Shown here one piece after another: positions 9,146 to 19,072 of a DNA stretch of 64,000 nucleotides. Position numbers and translations under genes: made by a program. The notes beneath the pieces were generated by a model. The model searched no databases. It saw nothing but the letters and a program-made list of their open reading frames with translations, and was not told the origin of the DNA. Position 1 is the stretch's first letter. Each line of letters opens with the position of its first letter. Source of the stretch: Wohlfahrtiimonas chitiniclastica DSM 18708. GTDB lineage: Bacteria > Pseudomonadota > Gammaproteobacteria > Cardiobacteriales > Wohlfahrtiimonadaceae. The DNA is taken from positions 80,794-144,793 of the forward strand of contig NZ_AQXD01000004.1 of the NCBI RefSeq assembly GCF_000375345.1. Reading direction: 5' to 3'.

Positions 9146-11047
9146 ATGAAAGATAAACTCTCGGCGATGATTCGCGAAGCCATCGCCGTCAACGAACGTT
9201 CATTTCCATGGGAACGCGCCATCGGTGCAGGCATTGCCATGACATTGCCCATATTCATCGGCTTATGGCTCAATCTTTTACCATATGGATTGATGGCAGG
9301 GCTTGGCGGCTTCACCTATCTCTATGCCTTTCGCCTGCCGTATGCGCACCTCTCTAAACGCTTATTGTTTGTAGGCATCGCGATGGTGATCGCCTCGCTC
9401 TTAGGCTCAATCACAGCGCCTTATCCGATTGCTGTGGCGGTTGTAATGGGCGCAATTGCTGCCGTGACCCTATTCATTTTCAATGCACTGAAATTCATTG
9501 GGCCTTCTGCCATTTTCTTTGTGCTGATTTTTGCCCTCACGGCAGATATGCCACATGTGGACTTCGCTGGCGCATTGATGCGTGCAGGTTTAGTGAGTTT
9601 CGGCGCAATGCTCTCTTGGCTCATTGCCATGAGTGGCTTTTTGATTCATCCCCATCGCCCAGAGATTCAATCCCTACAAAAAGCGTATCAGCAACTCATT
9701 CAATTGACAGACAAAGCAGGCACGGATGCCTTTCATGGTGAAAAATATAAAGCCATGGCTGCCTTTAAGGAAGCCCATGAAACGTTAATGGCAGGGCGCT
9801 TGCCGTGGTCACCCTCTGAAACTTATCGCCGCTTATTGCATTTAGCAGTTGCGGGCAATGAATATTTGATTGAGCTCTCCATTCGGGAAGAGCAATCTTC
9901 AAGCCCGATGCCAAAAGAGGCCCACGATTATTTAACAGAGATTTTACGCAATCTCAAATCCTTCAAACAGACATCTACATTGCCCAAACCACCGGCTGAT
10001 TTACCGCTTGTGGATAACTTTATCGCCATGCATGATGCTCTAACTGCACCCGTTGCCACGCTCCCTGCCCTCACGGCGGATGATCAAGTGAGCATTCGCA
10101 TGATTTTAGCCCAAGCCCTTGATCGCAATTCCTTAGTCTTTTTAACCGCTGTGCGCTTTGGCATCATCACCACAATTGCCTCGCTCATTGCCCATGGCTT
10201 TGATTTTACGCGCTCTTATTGGATTCCGTTATCGTGTGTGGCGGTGATGTCTGGCGCATCGATGGTGGCAACGCTCCACAGAGCCCTTCAGCGTTCCCTT
10301 GGCACGATGATCGGGATCATCATCGCAAGTTTAATCCTCTATTTTGAGCCCACAGGCTACCCGATTGCCCTCTTTATTTTGCTCTTTACCATTATGACAG
10401 AGCTGTGCATCGTTAAAAATTATGGTTTAGCGGTGATCTTCATTACGCCCAATGCGCTATTGTTGGCAGAAACCATCTCCGCGGGAGATTTCTCCTTTGT
10501 GCACTTTGCCGGCGCGCGCATTTTAGATGTGGCCATCGGTAGCATCATCGGGATCATTGGCGTGATGATCATGGGTAAACGCTCAGCATCTGTGCGCATG
10601 CCACGCATTTTGATGCGCACCCTTCGCAGTCAATCCCAAATGTTACTGTTGCTCTTTGGTCCACACAACGAAGATGCTGACGCGCAACTTAAAATCCGCA
10701 GCCTAAAAATGCAAACCAACCTTGCCAACCTCACCGCGCTTTACACTGCAGCCATTGGCGAGATTCCAAAAAACAAAGCGTTAATTGAATACTATTGGCC
10801 GATCATCTATTCACTTGATAAGCTATCGGTACTCCTTGAGCGTGCTGCCCACATGCAACATCGCCCCACATTGAGCCCGCAAGCGTTGGCAAATTTACTC
10901 TATTTATTTGAGACATTGGCCAATCATGCTCAATCGGATATGCAGTACGATGCGCTGCCCATTCCTACGATTCCGGGCTTTTCAAGCATCGCAAAGGAAA
11001 TTGATGTGTTACAATCCGCCTTTAAGTCAGAGACAACCGCAATATGA
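9146..11047 (+). CDS. FUSC-family inner-membrane protein (aromatic acid exporter-like)
   Basis: About 633 residues. The layout is the FUSC/YccS one: a first block of membrane helices (roughly residues 20-170), a long soluble segment (roughly 170-330), then a second membrane block with DFTRSYWIPLSCVAVMSG, followed by a soluble C-terminus. Family members are proposed efflux proteins for aromatic acids or similar compounds; the substrate here is unknown. I chose the ATG at 9146 because GAGGG lies 5 bases upstream; an in-frame ATG at 9134 lacks one. A TATAAT lies at 9112-9117, so it may have its own promoter although pbpC ends only 43 bases before. Its TGA overlaps the next ATG (ATGA), implying coupled translation with the GNAT gene. 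Confidence 0.85.
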   Translation: MKDKLSAMIREAIAVNERSFPWERAIGAGIAMTLPIFIGLWLNLLPYGLMAGLGGFTYLYAFRLPYAHLSKRLLFVGIAMVIASLLGSITAPYPIAVAVVMGAIAAVTLFIFNALKFIGPSAIFFVLIFALTADMPHVDFAGALMRAGLVSFGAMLSWLIAMSGFLIHPHRPEIQSLQKAYQQLIQLTDKAGTDAFHGEKYKAMAAFKEAHETLMAGRLPWSPSETYRRLLHLAVAGNEYLIELSIREEQSSSPMPKEAHDYLTEILRNLKSFKQTSTLPKPPADLPLVDNFIAMHDALTAPVATLPALTADDQVSIRMILAQALDRNSLVFLTAVRFGIITTIASLIAHGFDFTRSYWIPLSCVAVMSGASMVATLHRALQRSLGTMIGIIIASLILYFEPTGYPIALFILLFTIMTELCIVKNYGLAVIFITPNALLLAETISAGDFSFVHFAGARILDVAIGSIIGIIGVMIMGKRSASVRMPRILMRTLRSQSQMLLLLFGPHNEDADAQLKIRSLKMQTNLANLTALYTAAIGEIPKNKALIEYYWPIIYSLDKLSVLLERAAHMQHRPTLSPQALANLLYLFETLANHAQSDMQYDALPIPTIPGFSSIAKEIDVLQSAFKSETTAI

Positions 11048-11571
11048 TCGAACAACCGCATTTTGAAATACGATTAACCCGCAATGATGATTGCGAACAT
11101 TTGCCTGAAGTGGAGCGCTCAGCTGCTGCGCGTTTTGCGAGCATCCCTGAATTGGCATGGATTGCAACGGCTGATGTCCATTCAGTGGAAGATCATCAGC
11201 GCTTTGTCACACAGAAAAATAGTTGGGTGGCCATTCATGATGATCAACCCATTGGTTTTATCAGTGGCGTTCAAATGCAAGATGCGTTTCATATTTGTGA
11301 ATTTTCTGTGCGCGAAGAGTGGCAAAGCCAAGGTGTTGGCAAAGCACTCATGCAAGCTTTAGAGGCAGACATGCATGAGAAAAACATCACCAATATCACG
11401 CTCACCACCTTTAGAAAAGTGGAGTGGAATGGCCCGATGTATGAGCATTTAGGCTTTGTGGAAATCCCTGACACCGAGCTTTCCCTCTTTTTATTAGATG
11501 TGCTTGGCGAAGAGACTGAGGCGGGTTTTTTACCAGATCAACGCTGTGCGATGCGTAAAACCCTCACTTAA
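11044..11571 (+). CDS. GNAT-family N-acetyltransferase
   Basis: 175 residues with an acetyl-CoA binding motif A (FSVREEWQSQGVGKALMQAL, near residues 85-105) and a C-terminal MYEHLGFVEIPD segment typical of the fold. The acceptor is unknown; small-molecule amine or antibiotic acetylation is possible. The start overlaps the FUSC stop by four bases, so the two are cotranslated and may act together, for instance to modify and export a compound. The stop overlaps the convergent pseudopilin gene by four bases, with no terminator between them. Confidence 0.85.
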   Translation: MIEQPHFEIRLTRNDDCEHLPEVERSAAARFASIPELAWIATADVHSVEDHQRFVTQKNSWVAIHDDQPIGFISGVQMQDAFHICEFSVREEWQSQGVGKALMQALEADMHEKNITNITLTTFRKVEWNGPMYEHLGFVEIPDTELSLFLLDVLGEETEAGFLPDQRCAMRKTLT

Positions 11572-11963
11572 GGTTGTGTCTCTTTTAAGCCATGTTTGCC
11601 ATGTGATGAGATGATGTATTCACCATTTGAGGCTTCATAACGATACAATCGCCCCCAAGGATCCACAATCAAACGTTCGGCAATATAAGGTCCATGCCAA
11701 TTGACCACTTGAGGATTTGTGATCAAGCTTTGTAAACCCTGCTCTGTCGTAGGATAATGCCCCACATCTTTATAATAAAGATTGAGCGCCCCTTCAATGG
11801 AACGAATGTTCTGTTTGACTGACACCCATTTACTGTCATCATCAAAGCCCAAAAACTTTTGCCCTAAGATGGTGACCACAATGGCGATGATCACCGAAAT
11901 GATCATCAATTCCACTAAAGACAATGAGCGCTTATAAAACGCCCCAAGTGCATGATTGACCAT
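11568..11963 (-). CDS. GspG-like type II secretion major pseudopilin, isolated copy
   Basis: 131 residues with an N-terminal class III signal and hydrophobic helix (SLSLVELMIISVIIAIVVTILG). The body is GspG-like: VKQNIRSIEGALNLYYKDVGHYPT, EQGLQSLI, then a C-terminal region with DPWGRLYRY. The prepilin cleavage site is odd: the residue before the mature end is Ser (KRS/LSLVE) rather than the nearly invariant Gly. The start codon is three bases after the aroA stop on the same strand, so it is read from the aroA transcript. No other secretion gene is nearby. Either it serves a system encoded elsewhere or it is a drifting orphan. Confidence 0.8.
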   Translation of the reverse strand: MVNHALGAFYKRSLSLVELMIISVIIAIVVTILGQKFLGFDDDSKWVSVKQNIRSIEGALNLYYKDVGHYPTTEQGLQSLITNPQVVNWHGPYIAERLIVDPWGRLYRYEASNGEYIISSHGKHGLKETQP

Positions 11964-11966
11964 GAA

Positions 11967-13244
11967 TCAGCGCACCAATGCTTTAAATTCATTAAAGTAT
12001 GTGGGGAAAGTTTTATTGACGCATGCTGGATCTTCAATGATCACGGGCACTAAAAAGCTGCACAACGAAAAACACATCGCCATGCGGTGATCATCATATG
12101 TGCCAATCGAGACATTTTCATTGAGCCGATCAACAGGCGTAATGACCAAATAATCTTCACCTTCTTCCACAATCGCGCCAAGTTTAGTGAGCTCTGTAGC
12201 CATGGCATGGATGCGATCGGTCTCTTTCACGCGCCAACTGCCAATGTTGCGAAGAGTGGTTGTGCCTTTTGCAAACAAAGCAAGCACAGCCAATGTCATG
12301 GCTGCATCGGGAATGTGATTGCAATCTAAATCAATGGCGCGCAATCCTGATGCAGGCTTTGTCACCACGACGTGATGGTCATGCCACTCAACTTCTGCGC
12401 CCATCATTTCAAGGGCGCGCAAAAACTCCACATCGCCTTGAATGGTTTGTGTGCCGATGCCTTGCAACGTAATCTCACCGCCAATGGCGCCAAGGGCTGC
12501 AAAATAAGAAGCACTTGATGCATCACCCTCAACATCATAATGCGCCACCGCTTGATAAGTTTGCCCTGCCGGAATGTAAAACGATTGCCAATTGCGATTT
12601 TCCACCACAATGCCAAAGTCTTTGAGCATCGCTAAAGTGATGGTGATGTAAGGTTTTGAGATCAATTCGCCATCAATGTGAATGGTCATCGCCTTTTTTG
12701 TCATCGGGAGGGTTAAAAGCAGCGCCGTTAAAAACTGGCTAGACACCGAGCCTTTGACTGAAACTTCAGAATGCATCACTTCTGCATTAAAAATCTCAAG
12801 CGGCGGATAACCGTCATTGTCTAAATAGTGGATCATTAACCCCATCGATTGCAAGGCTTCCACCAAATCTTTGATCGGACGTTCATGCATACGAGGAATG
12901 CCGCGCAACACATAATGCCCTTGATTGAGGGCAAGCGCCGCCGTTAAAGAGCGAAATGCCGTGCCTGCATTGCCTAAAAAGAGTTCTGCCTCTTTATTTG
13001 GTAGATGACCTTGATTGCCTTCAATGATGCATTCTGTTGGGCTGATGCGTTCAATTTGAATGCCAAGCGCAAGTAAAGCTTCAGTCATATAGCGCACATC
13101 ATCACTGTCTAATAAACCCTTCAAATGGGTTTTACCATCGGCCAATGCGGCTAATAATAGCGCACGATTTGAAATACTTTTTGAGCCGGGTACAGTCATT
13201 GTCCCTGCTGCGTGTGTCACTTTAGAAAGCGCTAATGTTTCCAT
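11967..13244 (-). CDS. aroA: 3-phosphoshikimate 1-carboxyvinyltransferase (EPSP synthase)
   Basis: Joins shikimate-3-phosphate and phosphoenolpyruvate in the shikimate pathway to aromatic amino acids, in the cytoplasm. 425 residues, as expected. The N-terminal [19 protein letters not shown] and [19 protein letters not shown] motifs are present, as are the C-terminal KETDRI and DDHRMAMCF segments. The start is preceded by GGATGGG. It is the first gene of a two-gene unit with the pseudopilin. The bioB terminator lies just upstream, so its promoter must be in the 50 bases between. Confidence 0.96.
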   Translation of the reverse strand: METLALSKVTHAAGTMTVPGSKSISNRALLLAALADGKTHLKGLLDSDDVRYMTEALLALGIQIERISPTECIIEGNQGHLPNKEAELFLGNAGTAFRSLTAALALNQGHYVLRGIPRMHERPIKDLVEALQSMGLMIHYLDNDGYPPLEIFNAEVMHSEVSVKGSVSSQFLTALLLTLPMTKKAMTIHIDGELISKPYITITLAMLKDFGIVVENRNWQSFYIPAGQTYQAVAHYDVEGDASSASYFAALGAIGGEITLQGIGTQTIQGDVEFLRALEMMGAEVEWHDHHVVVTKPASGLRAIDLDCNHIPDAAMTLAVLALFAKGTTTLRNIGSWRVKETDRIHAMATELTKLGAIVEEGEDYLVITPVDRLNENVSIGTYDDHRMAMCFSLCSFLVPVIIEDPACVNKTFPTYFNEFKALVR

Positions 13245-13294
13245 ACATCACCCATCCGATCATCATTGAATTAGAAATATACAACATATCATAC

Positions 13295-13330
13295 AAAAAG
13301 TGCCCTAAAGTTTAACACTGAAGGGCACTT
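13295..13330 (-). terminator. Terminator of bioB
   Basis: On the - strand AAGTGCCCTT pairs with AGGGCACTT across a ~14-base loop and is followed by T5. It lies 24 bases after the bioB stop. Confidence 0.75.
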
Positions 13331-13353
13331 GTGACTATTGTCTGATGCGTGGA

Positions 13354-14316
13354 TCAACACGCATCGATCATTGGACTCTCTGCAGGCGTTAAGTTCAAAC
13401 GCTCAAAGAGTGCATTGTCCACATCTTCAGCCGCATTGGGGCTGGTTAATAATTTAGCGCCATAGAAAATGGAGTTAGCACCTGCCATAAAGCATAACGC
13501 TTGCAATTCAGAGCTCATGGTTTCACGGCCAGCCGATAAACGCACCATGGATTTTGGCATCATGATGCGCGCCACAGCAATCGTGCGTACAAAGTCAAAA
13601 TCATCCACAGGATCATTGCCACCTAATGGCGTGCCTTGAATCGGGATCAAACGGTTAATTGGCACGCTTTCTGGCGGCGTGAGCATGTTCGCTAATTGCA
13701 CCAAAAGGGATGCGCGATCCTTTTGTGATTCACCTAAACCGATGATGCCGCCTGAACAAATCTTCATGCCAGAGTTACGCACATGATCTAATGTATCTAA
13801 GCGGTTTTGATAATTATGCGTGGTGACAATTTCACCATAGAATTCAGGGGAAGTGTCTAAGTTATGGTTGTAGTAATCTAAACCCGTATTTGCCAACTCA
13901 TTTGCTTGCTCTGCTGTGAGTTGGCCAAGCGTCATACAAGTTTCCATGCCAAGGCCTTTGACCTCTTCAATCATTTTTTTGATGTAAGGCATGTCACGCG
14001 GTTTCGGGTTACGCCAAGCCGCGCCCATACAAAAACGGCTCGCGCCATCTTCTTTCGCTTTTTTCGCAGCCTCAATGACTTTTTGCACTTCCATCAATTT
14101 TTCTGCTTCTAAACCTGTGTCATGATGCACGCTTTGCGAGCAATATTTACAGTCTTCAGAGCAGCGACCTGTTTTAATGGATAACAAACGGCTCACTTGA
14201 ATTTTGGTTGGGTCAAAATGCTGACGATGCACCTGCTGGGCTTCGAACAATAATTCAAACAGTGGTTTTTTAAAGAGCGCATCGGCTTCTTCAATGGTCC
14301 AAACTTTTTTACTCAT
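13354..14316 (-). CDS. bioB: Biotin synthase
   Basis: Radical SAM enzyme inserting sulfur into dethiobiotin to form biotin. 320 residues. The SAM-binding cluster motif CxxxCxxC is at Cys52, Cys56 and Cys59 ([16 protein letters not shown]). Further family motifs include [12 protein letters not shown] and GGIIGLGES. No other biotin gene is in the window, so bioB stands alone. A BirA-type operator lies 60 bp upstream of its start, indicating repression by the biotin-protein ligase when biotin is plentiful. Confidence 0.97.
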   Translation of the reverse strand: MSKKVWTIEEADALFKKPLFELLFEAQQVHRQHFDPTKIQVSRLLSIKTGRCSEDCKYCSQSVHHDTGLEAEKLMEVQKVIEAAKKAKEDGASRFCMGAAWRNPKPRDMPYIKKMIEEVKGLGMETCMTLGQLTAEQANELANTGLDYYNHNLDTSPEFYGEIVTTHNYQNRLDTLDHVRNSGMKICSGGIIGLGESQKDRASLLVQLANMLTPPESVPINRLIPIQGTPLGGNDPVDDFDFVRTIAVARIMMPKSMVRLSAGRETMSSELQALCFMAGANSIFYGAKLLTSPNAAEDVDNALFERLNLTPAESPMIDAC

Positions 14317-14375
14317 ACGATTCTCAGATTAATAATAATGGTAACGCCCCATATCATAGAGGAAAGTTGGGCTGA

Positions 14376-14409
14376 ATGTAAACCAGAATTAAATTCATAT
14401 GATTTACAT
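14376..14409 (-). promoter_or_regulatory. BirA-type biotin operator upstream of bioB
   Basis: ATGTAAACC and GATTTACAT are separated by exactly 16 bases. This matches the BirA consensus TTGTAAACC-N14-16-GGTTTACAA at 15 of 18 half-site positions. It lies 60 bp upstream of the bioB start and about 80 bp from the divergent HEPN gene, so it may affect both. Confidence 0.72.
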
Positions 14410-14488
14410 AACTCAGCCTCATCAAAATACCAATTGTGTTAAATTGTGACCATCAAGACCAATCAACAATAACGACAATGAGGATGCG

Positions 14489-15184
14489 ATGAGTTATTTA
14501 AAAACCTTAGAAAAACAATTTAAAGAAAAAAGTGACAGCTTGCCGGCAGAAGTTCAACACCGCATTTATCGCACATTAAGTTGGCTCAACAGCGCCGAGC
14601 GTTTACGCACGCCCGTGCCACATCCAAGCAAACCGAATAAACATAAATTACCCGACACATTAGACATGCAATTTATGAATCTATGGGTGGCATTTAATGC
14701 CATTTATGCCTGCCAAGGGTTTCAGGATGATAAAGAGCGCTTTAAAGACTTCATCCACATCATGGTACAAAAAGAGGGGGATAAATTAGAGAAGATTTTA
14801 TGGGATCTATTCTCTTCTCAAATTCACATGTTTTTGAAAAATCACTATGCATTTCGCCCGTTTTGGGATTATCACAATCAAGAAACCGATCAACCTGAAA
14901 GTTATTGGCGTGCTCGCTTTGAAGATGAAAACATTAAAGCAAATCAATCTCTTAAAAATCATGACACCAAAACTTTGCTCCTCATTTTGTTTGAGCGCAT
15001 TTATACCCTTCGCAATCAAATCTTTCATGGGGGCTCTAGCTTTGGCAGCCGTTTAAACCGCAAACAATTACAACAAGCCTGCGGTTTACTCAGCCATTTA
15101 GTGCCAGTGTTTGCCATTGTGGTGCTCAATAATCCTGAAGATCCCATTTGGGGTCGCCCATTTTATCCAGTGATTCATGATTAA
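14489..15184 (+). CDS. HEPN-domain protein (Apea-like), possible RNase
   Basis: 231 residues, no signal peptide. It starts after GAGGATG. The C-terminal helix carries RNQIFHGG, the HEPN R-polar-x3-H signature, with Arg175, Asn176 and His180. The N-terminal half has LDMQFMNLWVAFNAIYAC, which resembles the first HEPN helix of the Apea-like group. HEPN proteins with this motif are often metal-independent ribonucleases in toxin-antitoxin or phage-defence systems. No antitoxin or nucleotidyltransferase partner is adjacent, so the role is open. It is divergent from bioB and ends at a shared bidirectional terminator with clpB. Confidence 0.7.
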   Translation: MSYLKTLEKQFKEKSDSLPAEVQHRIYRTLSWLNSAERLRTPVPHPSKPNKHKLPDTLDMQFMNLWVAFNAIYACQGFQDDKERFKDFIHIMVQKEGDKLEKILWDLFSSQIHMFLKNHYAFRPFWDYHNQETDQPESYWRARFEDENIKANQSLKNHDTKTLLLILFERIYTLRNQIFHGGSSFGSRLNRKQLQQACGLLSHLVPVFAIVVLNNPEDPIWGRPFYPVIHD

Positions 15185-15204
15185 TTAATGGTAAAAACAG
15201 GCAT

Positions 15205-15234
15205 AAAAAAACCTCGGCAGTGCCGAGGTTTTTT
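15205..15234. terminator. Bidirectional terminator between HEPN gene and clpB
   Basis: ACCTCGGCA / TGCCGAGGT is a perfect 9-bp stem with a minimal loop, flanked by A6 and T6, and serves the two convergent genes. Confidence 0.85.
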
Positions 15235-15241
15235 GTGTCAC

Positions 15242-17845
15242 TTATTCGTGATGTTTCACGTGGAACGATAAATCATCGCCAATGAGCACATGATCTTTTG
15301 GCTTAAATTCACCATTTAAGAAGGATTTCGCCAATGGATTTTCTAGATGAATCTGAATCGCACGTTTCAATGGACGCGCACCAAAGACAGGATCATAACC
15401 CACTTCGCCCAACTCATCTAATGCACCATCTGTGATGGCCAACTCGATCTCTTGATCCGCTAAACGTTTGATCACGCGATCCACTTGTAATTTTGCGATC
15501 GAACGAATGTTCTCTTTATTAAGCGGATGGAAGACCACAATGTCATCAATACGGTTGATGAATTCAGGTCTAAAATGTTGCCCAACCACATCCATCACAG
15601 AGGCTTTAATCGCTTCGTACTGATCTTTCTCATCCATGTTCGAAAGCGCATGGGTTTGCTCTTGAATGATGCCGGAACCTAAGTTGGATGTCATCACAAT
15701 CACCGTATTTTTAAAGTCCACGGTGCGGCCTTGGCCATCGGTTAAGCGACCATCATCAAGCACTTGTAAAAGAATGTTAAACACATCCGGATGCGCTTTT
15801 TCCACTTCATCCAACAAAATCACAGAATATGGACGGCGACGCACTGCTTCAGTTAAATAACCACCTTCCTCATAACCCACATAGCCTGGAGGCGCACCAA
15901 TTAAACGTGCCACGGAATGTTTCTCCATGAACTCGGACATATCAATGCGGATCATTGCGGCTTCTGAGTCAAACAAGAAATTTGCCAATGCTTTGGTCAA
16001 TTCTGTTTTACCGACACCCGTTGGCCCTAAAAATAGGAAGGAGCCAATCGGACGATTAGGATCAGATAAGCCCGCACGAGAACGGCGCACGGCATCAGAC
16101 ACCGCAGAGATCGCCTCTTTTTGCCCAATCACTTGGTTCGCTAAAAAGCTTTCCATATGCAACAATTTTTCGCGTTCACCTTCTAGCATGCGCGTGACCG
16201 GAATGCCTGTCCATTTAGAGACAATTTCTGCAATCTCTTCGGACGTCACATTCGTGCGCACGAGCTGATTTTTACGTTCAACATCCCCTTCATTTGCCTG
16301 CGCTTCTTTAAGCTGCGCCTCTAATTCAGGAATGCGGCCATATTGCAACTCACTCATTTTCGCTAAATCCCCAGAGCGACGAGCCGCCTCCATTTCATTG
16401 CGCGCTTTTTCTAAGTCTTCCTTAATGGAAGTTGCGCCCTGCATCACGCTTTTCTCTTTTTTCCAAACCTCTTCAAGGTCTGAATACTCTTTTGATAAGT
16501 CTTCAATCTCTTGCTCTAAGATTTCTAAGCGTTTTTTAGAGGCATCATCTTTCTCTTTTTTGATGGCTTCACGCTCGATTTTCAATTGAATCAAACGGCG
16601 ATCTAATTTATCCATCTCTTCAGGTTTAGAGTCGATTTCCATGCGCACCAAGCTTGCCGCTTCATCGATAAGATCAATCGCTTTATCAGGCAATTGTCGA
16701 TCCGTGATGTAACGGTTTGATAAAGTTGCCGCAGCAACAATCGCAGGATCCGTAATTTCCACACCATGGTGAATCTCATAGCGCTCTTTTAAACCACGCA
16801 AAATGGCAATGGTGTCTTCAACGGTCGGTTCATCCACCAATACACGTTGGAAGCGGCGTTCAAGCGCTGGATCTTTCTCAATGTATTGACGATATTCATC
16901 AAGCGTTGTCGCACCAATACAGTGCAATTCACCGCGTGACAATGCAGGTTTTAACATGTTACCCGCATCCATTGCACCATCGCCTTTACCTGCGCCCACC
17001 ATTGTATGGATTTCATCAATGAATAAAATGATGCGGCCATCTTGTTTGCCAAGCTCATTGAGCACAGCTTTTAAACGCTCTTCAAACTCACCGCGGAATT
17101 TTGCCCCTGCGATCAATGCGCCCATGTCTAAGGATAAAACGGATTTGTTTTTTAAGCCTTCTGGCACTTCGCCATTGACAATGCGCTGCGCTAAACCTTC
17201 AATGATGGCGGTTTTACCCACGCCCGGTTCACCAATCAACACAGGGTTATTTTTTGTGCGGCGTGACAAGACCTGAATGCAGCGACGAATCTCATCATCA
17301 CGGCCAATCACAGGATCAAGTTTTCCCTCTTCAGCACGCTTTGTTAAATCCACCGTATATTTAGAGAGCGCCTGACGGTTCTCTTCAGAATTTGCATCAT
17401 TCACGGCTTCACCTCCGCGTAAATTGTCAATCACGGTTGATAATGTCTCTTTTTTCAAACCGGCATCTTTTAAAAGGTCGGTAAGCGCCCCTTTTTCTTC
17501 TAATATGCCAAGCAAAAAGATCTCTGAGGAGATGTATTGATCCCCACGTGCATTCGCTGCCTTTTCAGCGGCAATCAATGTGCGTTGAAACTCTTTGCTC
17601 ACTTGAAAATCATTGGTGCCTTCAACTTGCGGCATTTTCTTGATCAATGCTTCAACATCATCGGTCAAACGGTTCACATTGACGCGACACTGACGCAAAA
17701 TTGGCAACACAGAGCCATCTTTTTGCTTAAGCATGGCAAGCAAAACATGGGCGGGTTCTAAAAACTGGTTGTGATGCTCAATGGCAATGCTTTGAGCCTC
17801 GGATAATGCTGATGTTAAGGTTGTTGTAAATTTTTCTGAACTCAT
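15242..17845 (-). CDS. clpB: ATP-dependent disaggregase chaperone ClpB
   Basis: AAA+ hexamer that rescues aggregated proteins with DnaK. 867 residues, close to the usual length. Visible: ClpN repeat domain (1-145), first ATPase with [10 protein letters not shown] and [13 protein letters not shown], the long coiled-coil middle domain (about 410-520, rich in K/E), and a second ATPase with [10 protein letters not shown] and [14 protein letters not shown]. The start follows AAGGAGA. Upstream there is a sigma-32-like promoter, so it should be heat induced. It ends at a terminator shared with the HEPN gene and stands alone as a transcription unit. Confidence 0.97.
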   Translation of the reverse strand: MSSEKFTTTLTSALSEAQSIAIEHHNQFLEPAHVLLAMLKQKDGSVLPILRQCRVNVNRLTDDVEALIKKMPQVEGTNDFQVSKEFQRTLIAAEKAANARGDQYISSEIFLLGILEEKGALTDLLKDAGLKKETLSTVIDNLRGGEAVNDANSEENRQALSKYTVDLTKRAEEGKLDPVIGRDDEIRRCIQVLSRRTKNNPVLIGEPGVGKTAIIEGLAQRIVNGEVPEGLKNKSVLSLDMGALIAGAKFRGEFEERLKAVLNELGKQDGRIILFIDEIHTMVGAGKGDGAMDAGNMLKPALSRGELHCIGATTLDEYRQYIEKDPALERRFQRVLVDEPTVEDTIAILRGLKERYEIHHGVEITDPAIVAAATLSNRYITDRQLPDKAIDLIDEAASLVRMEIDSKPEEMDKLDRRLIQLKIEREAIKKEKDDASKKRLEILEQEIEDLSKEYSDLEEVWKKEKSVMQGATSIKEDLEKARNEMEAARRSGDLAKMSELQYGRIPELEAQLKEAQANEGDVERKNQLVRTNVTSEEIAEIVSKWTGIPVTRMLEGEREKLLHMESFLANQVIGQKEAISAVSDAVRRSRAGLSDPNRPIGSFLFLGPTGVGKTELTKALANFLFDSEAAMIRIDMSEFMEKHSVARLIGAPPGYVGYEEGGYLTEAVRRRPYSVILLDEVEKAHPDVFNILLQVLDDGRLTDGQGRTVDFKNTVIVMTSNLGSGIIQEQTHALSNMDEKDQYEAIKASVMDVVGQHFRPEFINRIDDIVVFHPLNKENIRSIAKLQVDRVIKRLADQEIELAITDGALDELGEVGYDPVFGARPLKRAIQIHLENPLAKSFLNGEFKPKDHVLIGDDLSFHVKHHE

Positions 17846-17892
17846 CGTTGGTTCTCCTTATCAGTAATTTTTTATTAATCTTTGCTGACTAA

Positions 17893-17922
17893 CATAATGG
17901 GACTGAAATTAAAAAAAACAAG
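17893..17922 (-). promoter_or_regulatory. Sigma-32-like heat-shock promoter of clpB
   Basis: On the - strand CTTGTTT is followed after about 14 bases by TCCCATTAT, near the heat-shock consensus CTTGAAA-N13-17-CCCCATNT. It lies 48-77 bp upstream of the clpB start. A DnaA-box pair (17925-17945) lies immediately upstream of the -35. Confidence 0.55.
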
Positions 17923-17960
17923 AGCGATTCACAAAGTTATCCACAGCTTTTTTGAGGTGC

Positions 17961-17988
17961 AAAAAAACCCCGATCAGAACCGGGGTTT
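17961..17988 (-). terminator. Terminator of the cold-shock gene
   Basis: The stem AAACCCCG / CGGGGTTT is followed on the - strand by T7. It lies about 100 bases after the csp stop, giving a longish 3' UTR. Confidence 0.75.
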
Positions 17989-18090
17989 AATTCAATAGAA
18001 AGATACGTTTTAATACTTATATTCACTCTCAGTTTGAGAACAATATCTTAAAACACATTTTCTTATTATATATCAGTGTAATAGAGTCTA

Positions 18091-18294
18091 TTAAAGACCA
18101 CGACAAACAGTAGTTTGTAAACCTTTGTCGCCTTCTTTAGCTTCAAATTCTACCTTCTGACCTTCCGCTAAAGTACGGAAGCCATCACCTTGAATCGTTG
18201 AAAAGTGAACGAATACATCTGGTGAACCATCTTCAGGAGTGATGAAACCAAAACCTTTAGACTCATTGAACCATTTTACAGTTCCGATACGCAT
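18091..18294 (-). CDS. Cold-shock-domain protein (CspA family)
   Basis: 67-residue single OB-fold RNA/DNA chaperone. RNP1 (KGFGFI) and RNP2 (VFVHFS) motifs are intact in [20 protein letters not shown] and [14 protein letters not shown] place the start at 18292-18294 because GAGG lies 7 bases before it. The frame runs 15 codons further upstream, but that part is not conserved-looking. The 5' UTR contains two hairpins (see next entry). Which Csp paralogue this is cannot be told, and cold induction is an inference. Confidence 0.93.
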   Translation of the reverse strand: MRIGTVKWFNESKGFGFITPEDGSPDVFVHFSTIQGDGFRTLAEGQKVEFEAKEGDKGLQTTVCRGL

Positions 18295-18362
18295 ATTTAA
18301 CCTCAAACAAAGAGTGACTATATTCATAGTCGTTTTCAAACCACTTACCCAAATGGATAAGC
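18295..18362 (-). other. Structured 5' leader of the cold-shock gene
   Basis: Two inverted repeats lie in the leader: GACTAT-ATTC-ATAGTC (18316-18331) and, on the - strand, CTTATCC-ATTT-GGGTAAG (18342-18361). CspA-type mRNAs often have temperature-responsive leaders; these could be parts of one. The remaining 220 bases up to folK show no gene. Confidence 0.4.
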
Positions 18363-18583
18363 CTCACCACAAATTTAATAGTGATGCTCATTACATTACG
18401 TGTTATTTGTATGCTTTGCAACAAAAATGATCAAATAAATGAAATATTAATCAAAATACCGCAAATGTGTCTTTGCTACGCTGTATCATAAAATACATAA
18501 CCCATTGATATTAAAAGCGAGAGTTGCATGCAATAAAAAAGCGTATATGATGAGCTTTTGATCACCAAATTTAATCCATTATT

Positions 18584-19072
18584 ATGCATTCATTATCAAC
18601 CACCTACATTGCACTGGGCGCAAATCTTGAAAATCCAGTAGCACAGCTCACAACAGCGCTTGAAGAGATCGCACAATTGCCCAACACGTCGATCATTGAA
18701 CGCTCAAAATTCTATCGCACCAAACCCATAGGCCCCGCACAGCCTGACATCATCAATGCTGTGATTGCCTTGCAAACCGCTTTATCACCTTATGAGCTTT
18801 TGCATGCCCTACAAGCCATTGAGCTCAAGCATGGGCGCACACGTACAGTTCGTTTTGGCGCGCGCACTTTGGATTTGGATGTATTGCTTTATGAGGATTG
18901 GGTCAATGATGATTCCGCGCTCATTGTGCCTCATCCAAGAATGCACGAGCGCAATTTTGTGTTGATTCCCCTTTATGAAATTGCGCCCGATTTAATCTTG
19001 CCACAAGGGGCCATTGTCGATCTCATTGCCCGCAATGACCCTGAAGATTATGTGATTCCGTTAGATCTTTAA
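18584..19072 (+). CDS. folK: 2-amino-4-hydroxy-6-hydroxymethyldihydropteridine pyrophosphokinase (HPPK)
   Basis: Transfers pyrophosphate from ATP to the pterin in folate synthesis, in the cytoplasm. 162 residues. Family motifs are clear: YIALGANLENP at the N-terminus, KFYRTKPIGPAQPDIINAV, and the signature RFGARTLDLDVLLY followed by VPHPRMHERNFVLIPL. No good ribosome site precedes the ATG. The stop overlaps the stop of the convergent MFS gene by three bases. No other folate gene is adjacent. Confidence 0.95.
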   Translation: MHSLSTTYIALGANLENPVAQLTTALEEIAQLPNTSIIERSKFYRTKPIGPAQPDIINAVIALQTALSPYELLHALQAIELKHGRTRTVRFGARTLDLDVLLYEDWVNDDSALIVPHPRMHERNFVLIPLYEIAPDLILPQGAIVDLIARNDPEDYVIPLDL

